NCBI RefSeq assembly: GCF_041821025.1
Contig: NZ_JBGUAY010000005.1
Coordinates: 124,001-188,000 of the forward strand
Length of the DNA stretch: 64,000 nt
DNA from: Egicoccus sp. AB-alg6-2
GTDB taxonomy: Bacteria; Actinomycetota; Nitriliruptoria; Nitriliruptorales; Nitriliruptoraceae
Direction of reading: 5' to 3'
This document shows, in pieces, positions 61,778-64,000 of the stretch (the stretch's first letter is position 1; every line of letters starts with the position of its first letter). A program made the position numbers and the translations under genes. The notes under the pieces were generated by a model. That model ran no database searches, had not been told where the DNA came from, and worked only from the letters and a program-made list of their open reading frames with translations.

Positions 61778-62965
61778 TCAGCGCGCGCCCAGCAGGTGGC
61801 GCATGGCCAGCTGGTTGAGGTGGACGAATGCCGACGAGCGGCCCGCGGCAGCCTCGACGTCGAAGTCCTCGAACGTGCCACGGTCGGCGCGCAGGTCGGC
61901 GAGCGACTCGCCCTCACCGAGGGTCGGCTCCGCGAGTTGCGGTACGCGCGAGGCTTGCAGCGCCTCGGCCACCTCCGTGTCGGCCCGGAACGCGGCGGCC
62001 CGCTCCTTGAGCAACAGGTACATCTCCATGTTCGCCGCGGCCGAGGCCCAGACGCCGTCGTAGCCCTCGGTACGCGACGGCTTGTAGTCGAAGTGACGCG
62101 GACCGTCGTAGCGCGGCCCTCCGCCGGGGAACCCGTTCTCGAGCAGGTCGACCGTGAAGAAGGCCGAGATCAGGTCGCCGTGACCGAAGACGAGGTCCTG
62201 GTCGAACTTGATGCTGCGCTGGCCGTTGAGATCGATGTGGAACAGCTTGCCCGCCCACAGTGCCTGCGCGATCCCGTGCGTGAAGTTCAGGCCCGCCATC
62301 TGCTCGTGCCCGGTCTCGGGATTGAGACCGACGATGTCACCATGCTCGAGTTCGGCGATGAAGGCCAGGGCGTGTCCGACGGTCGGGAGGAGGATGTCGC
62401 CGCGGGGCTCATTGGGCTTCGGCTCCAGCGCGATGCGAAGCTCGTAGCCCTGCTCCTTGATGTAGCCGGCGACCGTGTCGATCCCCTCGCGGTAGCGGTC
62501 GAAGGCGGCGTTGAGGTCCTTCGACGCGTCGTACTCGCTGCCTTCGCGGCCGCCCCACATGACGAAGGTCCGGGCTCCGAGTTCGGCCGCCAGGTCGACG
62601 TTGCGAAGCACCTTCCGCAGCCCGTAGCGCCGCACCTCACGGTCGTTGGCGGTGAACGCACCGTCCTTGAAGACCGGGTGGGAGAAGGTGTTGGTGGTGA
62701 TCATGGGCACGACCAGACCGGTCGCGTCGAGCGCGGCACGGAAGCGCTTCAGGATCGCGTCGCGCGTGGCGTCGTCAGAGCCGAACGGAACCAGGTCGTC
62801 GTCGTGGAGCGTGATGCCCCAGGCGCCGAGTTCGGCGAGCTTCTCCACCGCGTCGACCGGATCGAGCGGTCCGCGACTCGCGGACCCGAACTGGTCCTGT
62901 GCCTGCCACCCGACGGTCCACAGACCGAACGAGAAGCGGTCGTCGCTGGTGGGTGTCGGTGCCAT
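61778..62965 (-). CDS. xylA: Xylose isomerase
   Basis: Isomerises D-xylose and D-xylulose. 395 residues, class I actinobacterial type: [17 protein letters not shown], catalytic His in [25 protein letters not shown], metal-site [42 protein letters not shown] and [19 protein letters not shown] with GGGAGG eight bases upstream. No xylose transporter or XylR-like gene is in the window. 103 bases precede csbD downstream of nothing else on that strand. Confidence 0.97.
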   Translation of the reverse strand: MAPTPTSDDRFSFGLWTVGWQAQDQFGSASRGPLDPVDAVEKLAELGAWGITLHDDDLVPFGSDDATRDAILKRFRAALDATGLVVPMITTNTFSHPVFKDGAFTANDREVRRYGLRKVLRNVDLAAELGARTFVMWGGREGSEYDASKDLNAAFDRYREGIDTVAGYIKEQGYELRIALEPKPNEPRGDILLPTVGHALAFIAELEHGDIVGLNPETGHEQMAGLNFTHGIAQALWAGKLFHIDLNGQRSIKFDQDLVFGHGDLISAFFTVDLLENGFPGGGPRYDGPRHFDYKPSRTEGYDGVWASAAANMEMYLLLKERAAAFRADTEVAEALQASRVPQLAEPTLGEGESLADLRADRGTFEDFDVEAAAGRSSAFVHLNQLAMRHLLGAR

Positions 62966-63069
62966 CGAAGCTGCCTCCCGACCCGTGGCGGGTCGCTCGC
63001 GGATCACGTCGTCCGCGAACCTACCGCCGCCAAGGGCCGGGAGGCCGGCCGGCCGTCGCCGCCGGGTGG

Positions 63070-63228
63070 CTACTCCTCGGGGTCGGGGTCGAGCGCACCC
63101 GCGACCGCGTCCTTCGCATCGCCCTTGGTCTGCTGACCCTTGCCCTTGACCTCCTGGGTCTTGTCCCCGGTGGCCTTGCCCGCGAGTTCGTTCGCCTTGC
63201 CCTTGACCTTGTCGCCCGTGCTGCCCAT
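63070..63228 (-). CDS. CsbD-family stress protein
   Basis: 52 residues: [20 protein letters not shown] then [20 protein letters not shown], the charged CsbD pattern. Usually induced in general stress, function unclear. ATG 63228 chosen with GGAG five bases upstream; the longer frame adds unrelated sequence. Confidence 0.92.
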   Translation of the reverse strand: MGSTGDKVKGKANELAGKATGDKTQEVKGKGQQTKGDAKDAVAGALDPDPEE

Positions 63229-63422
63229 GTCGTCTCCGTGTTCGGGGTCGTGCGGCGTGCCGCCGCGCCGGACAGTGTCGGCCGGTCGGGCGCCGCTCAC
63301 ACCCGTCCCACGGACCGCGTACGGCCCCGGCCGAACAGCCCTCCCGCTGCGGACGTGGCCGTGGCATGCTCTCGCCCGGCCGGATCGTGTGTTCGCCCGC
63401 GACGGCTGCGGACTGATCTTCC

Positions 63423-63453
63423 GACGCCCCCGACCACGACGGTCGGGGGCGTC
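63423..63453. terminator. Stem-loop downstream of the DJ-1/PfpI gene
   Basis: GACGCCCCCGACC, loop ACGAC, GGTCGGGGGCGTC: a perfect 13-bp stem 15 bases past the minus-strand stop at 63468. Between it and the csbD start (63229-63422) no gene or clear signal was seen. Confidence 0.78.
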
Positions 63454-63467
63454 GTCCTATTTCGGAC

Positions 63468-64000
63468 TCAGACGGGCGGTTCGGGGTCGTACTGCATGTT
63501 GCGGCGCACCTCGCGGGCACGCTCGACACCGGCGAAGCGGGCGACGAGGTGCAACGCGACGTCGATCCCCGCCGAGATCCCTGACGCCGTCACGACGTCG
63601 CCATCGTCGACGAACCGGTCGTCGGGCCGCACCTCGATGTCGCGGCCGAGTTCGGCCAGCAGATCGAGCGATCGCCAGTGGGTCGTGGCCGGCCGTCCGT
63701 CGAGCAGGCCGGCATCGGCGTACACCAACGCGCCGGTGCAGACGCTGGCCATGGTCGTCCCCGCCGCGTGCCGGTCGCGGACCCACGCCCGCACCGCCTC
63801 GTCGCCGAGATGGCCGCGCGTGCCCATGCCACCCGGATAGACGAGCAGGTCGACCGGACCGAGCTCGGCCCAGCTGGTGGTCGGTACGACCTCGACGCCC
63901 TTCGCGCAACGTACGACCCCGGCCTCGCGAGCCACCGTGACCTGTTCGACCGTCTCGTCGAGCTGGCGCCAGACGCCGAACACCTCCCACGGTCCGACCC
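63468..64000 (-). CDS. DJ-1/PfpI-family protein (isonitrile hydratase/ThiJ-like), 5' end cut
   Basis: At least 177 residues; the frame runs off the window end, where it reads [10 protein letters not shown], the usual 'GP-x-EVF' strand that follows the first strand of this family. The nucleophile elbow is [17 protein letters not shown] and the acid part [28 protein letters not shown] and [16 protein letters not shown] match the isonitrile hydratase/transcription-factor-associated subgroup. Only the first ~10 residues should be missing. Confidence 0.88.
   Translation of the reverse strand, partial: VGPWEVFGVWRQLDETVEQVTVAREAGVVRCAKGVEVVPTTSWAELGPVDLLVYPGGMGTRGHLGDEAVRAWVRDRHAAGTTMASVCTGALVYADAGLLDGRPATTHWRSLDLLAELGRDIEVRPDDRFVDDGDVVTASGISAGIDVALHLVARFAGVERAREVRRNMQYDPEPPV

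Noticed and set aside
63229-63422. Gene upstream of csbD
   Set aside because: Open frames here have no ribosome site and no resemblance to known proteins; the stretch more likely carries the csbD promoter.

Overview
The window is very GC-rich DNA (third codon positions almost always G or C) with many GTG starts, frequent 4-base ATGA/GTGA stop-start overlaps, a WhiB-type regulator, two mycobacterial-style SOS boxes and the phosphatidylinositol-mannoside (PIM) genes pgsA, patA, pimA and a pimB'-like gene. This points to an actinobacterium. The SLH-domain secreted protein, the pyruvate phosphate dikinase and the gene mix fit a deep-branching lineage (Nitriliruptoria-like) better than Mycobacterium or Streptomyces, but the placement is an inference. 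It looks like chromosomal core: no IS element, prophage, CRISPR array, tRNA or rRNA was recognised.

Layout. 33-9598 (minus): a long, tightly overlapping run in the order pgsA, patA, pimA, DUF3048 lipoprotein, pdxS, pdxT, small membrane protein, yebC, then ruvC-ruvA-ruvB behind an SOS box. 9762-12357: a hypothetical protein with an AGD tandem repeat coupled to msrB, a PlsC acyltransferase and a small membrane protein. 12358-12733: a gene-free stretch filled by three 106-bp tandem repeats. 12734-24266 (minus): NYN nuclease, M48 protease, PimB'-like mannosyltransferase, alpha/beta hydrolase, SRPBCC protein, ArsA-like ATPase, a CxxC protein, ROK kinase, EEP-fold protein and an S9 peptidase. Much of this matches the plsC/ArsA/SRPBCC/pimB neighbourhood of mycobacteria.

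24378-37783: DNA repair (mutM, an SOS-boxed DEDD/GIY-YIG nuclease), regulators (TetR, WhiB, two receiver-domain proteins), trpD-csaA, a cysteine-desulfurase-like/UspA-like/TusA-like sulfur cluster, and a CPH-type copper ATPase behind a strong promoter overlapped by a perfect 15-bp inverted repeat. 37859-43849: erpA, a degenerate glycerate-kinase-family protein, nadA, SDR, YihY and cardiolipin synthase. 43871-50399 is a lipoate island: gcvT facing lpd (with its own lipoyl domain), the E2 acyltransferase, lipB and lipA. The lpd and E2 lipoyl domains are almost identical at DNA level. 50566-57575: SLH/AMIN-like secreted protein, ppdK, mscS and glnA.

57639-62965 (minus): xylA, xylB and a HAD phosphatase, then a 48-residue membrane protein embedded by double overlap, doxX, a membrane-anchored hypothetical and a DUF4377 lipoprotein. 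The end holds csbD and a DJ-1/PfpI gene cut by the window edge. Working together, these genes build PI-mannosides and phospholipids, make PLP, NAD, Trp and lipoate, recycle 2-oxoacid/glycine cofactors, repair DNA under SOS control and use xylose. I did not find a clearly new defence or mobile system. The most unusual items are the lipoyl duplication, the 106-bp array, the SOS-boxed nuclease, the copper-ATPase operator and the decayed kinase.
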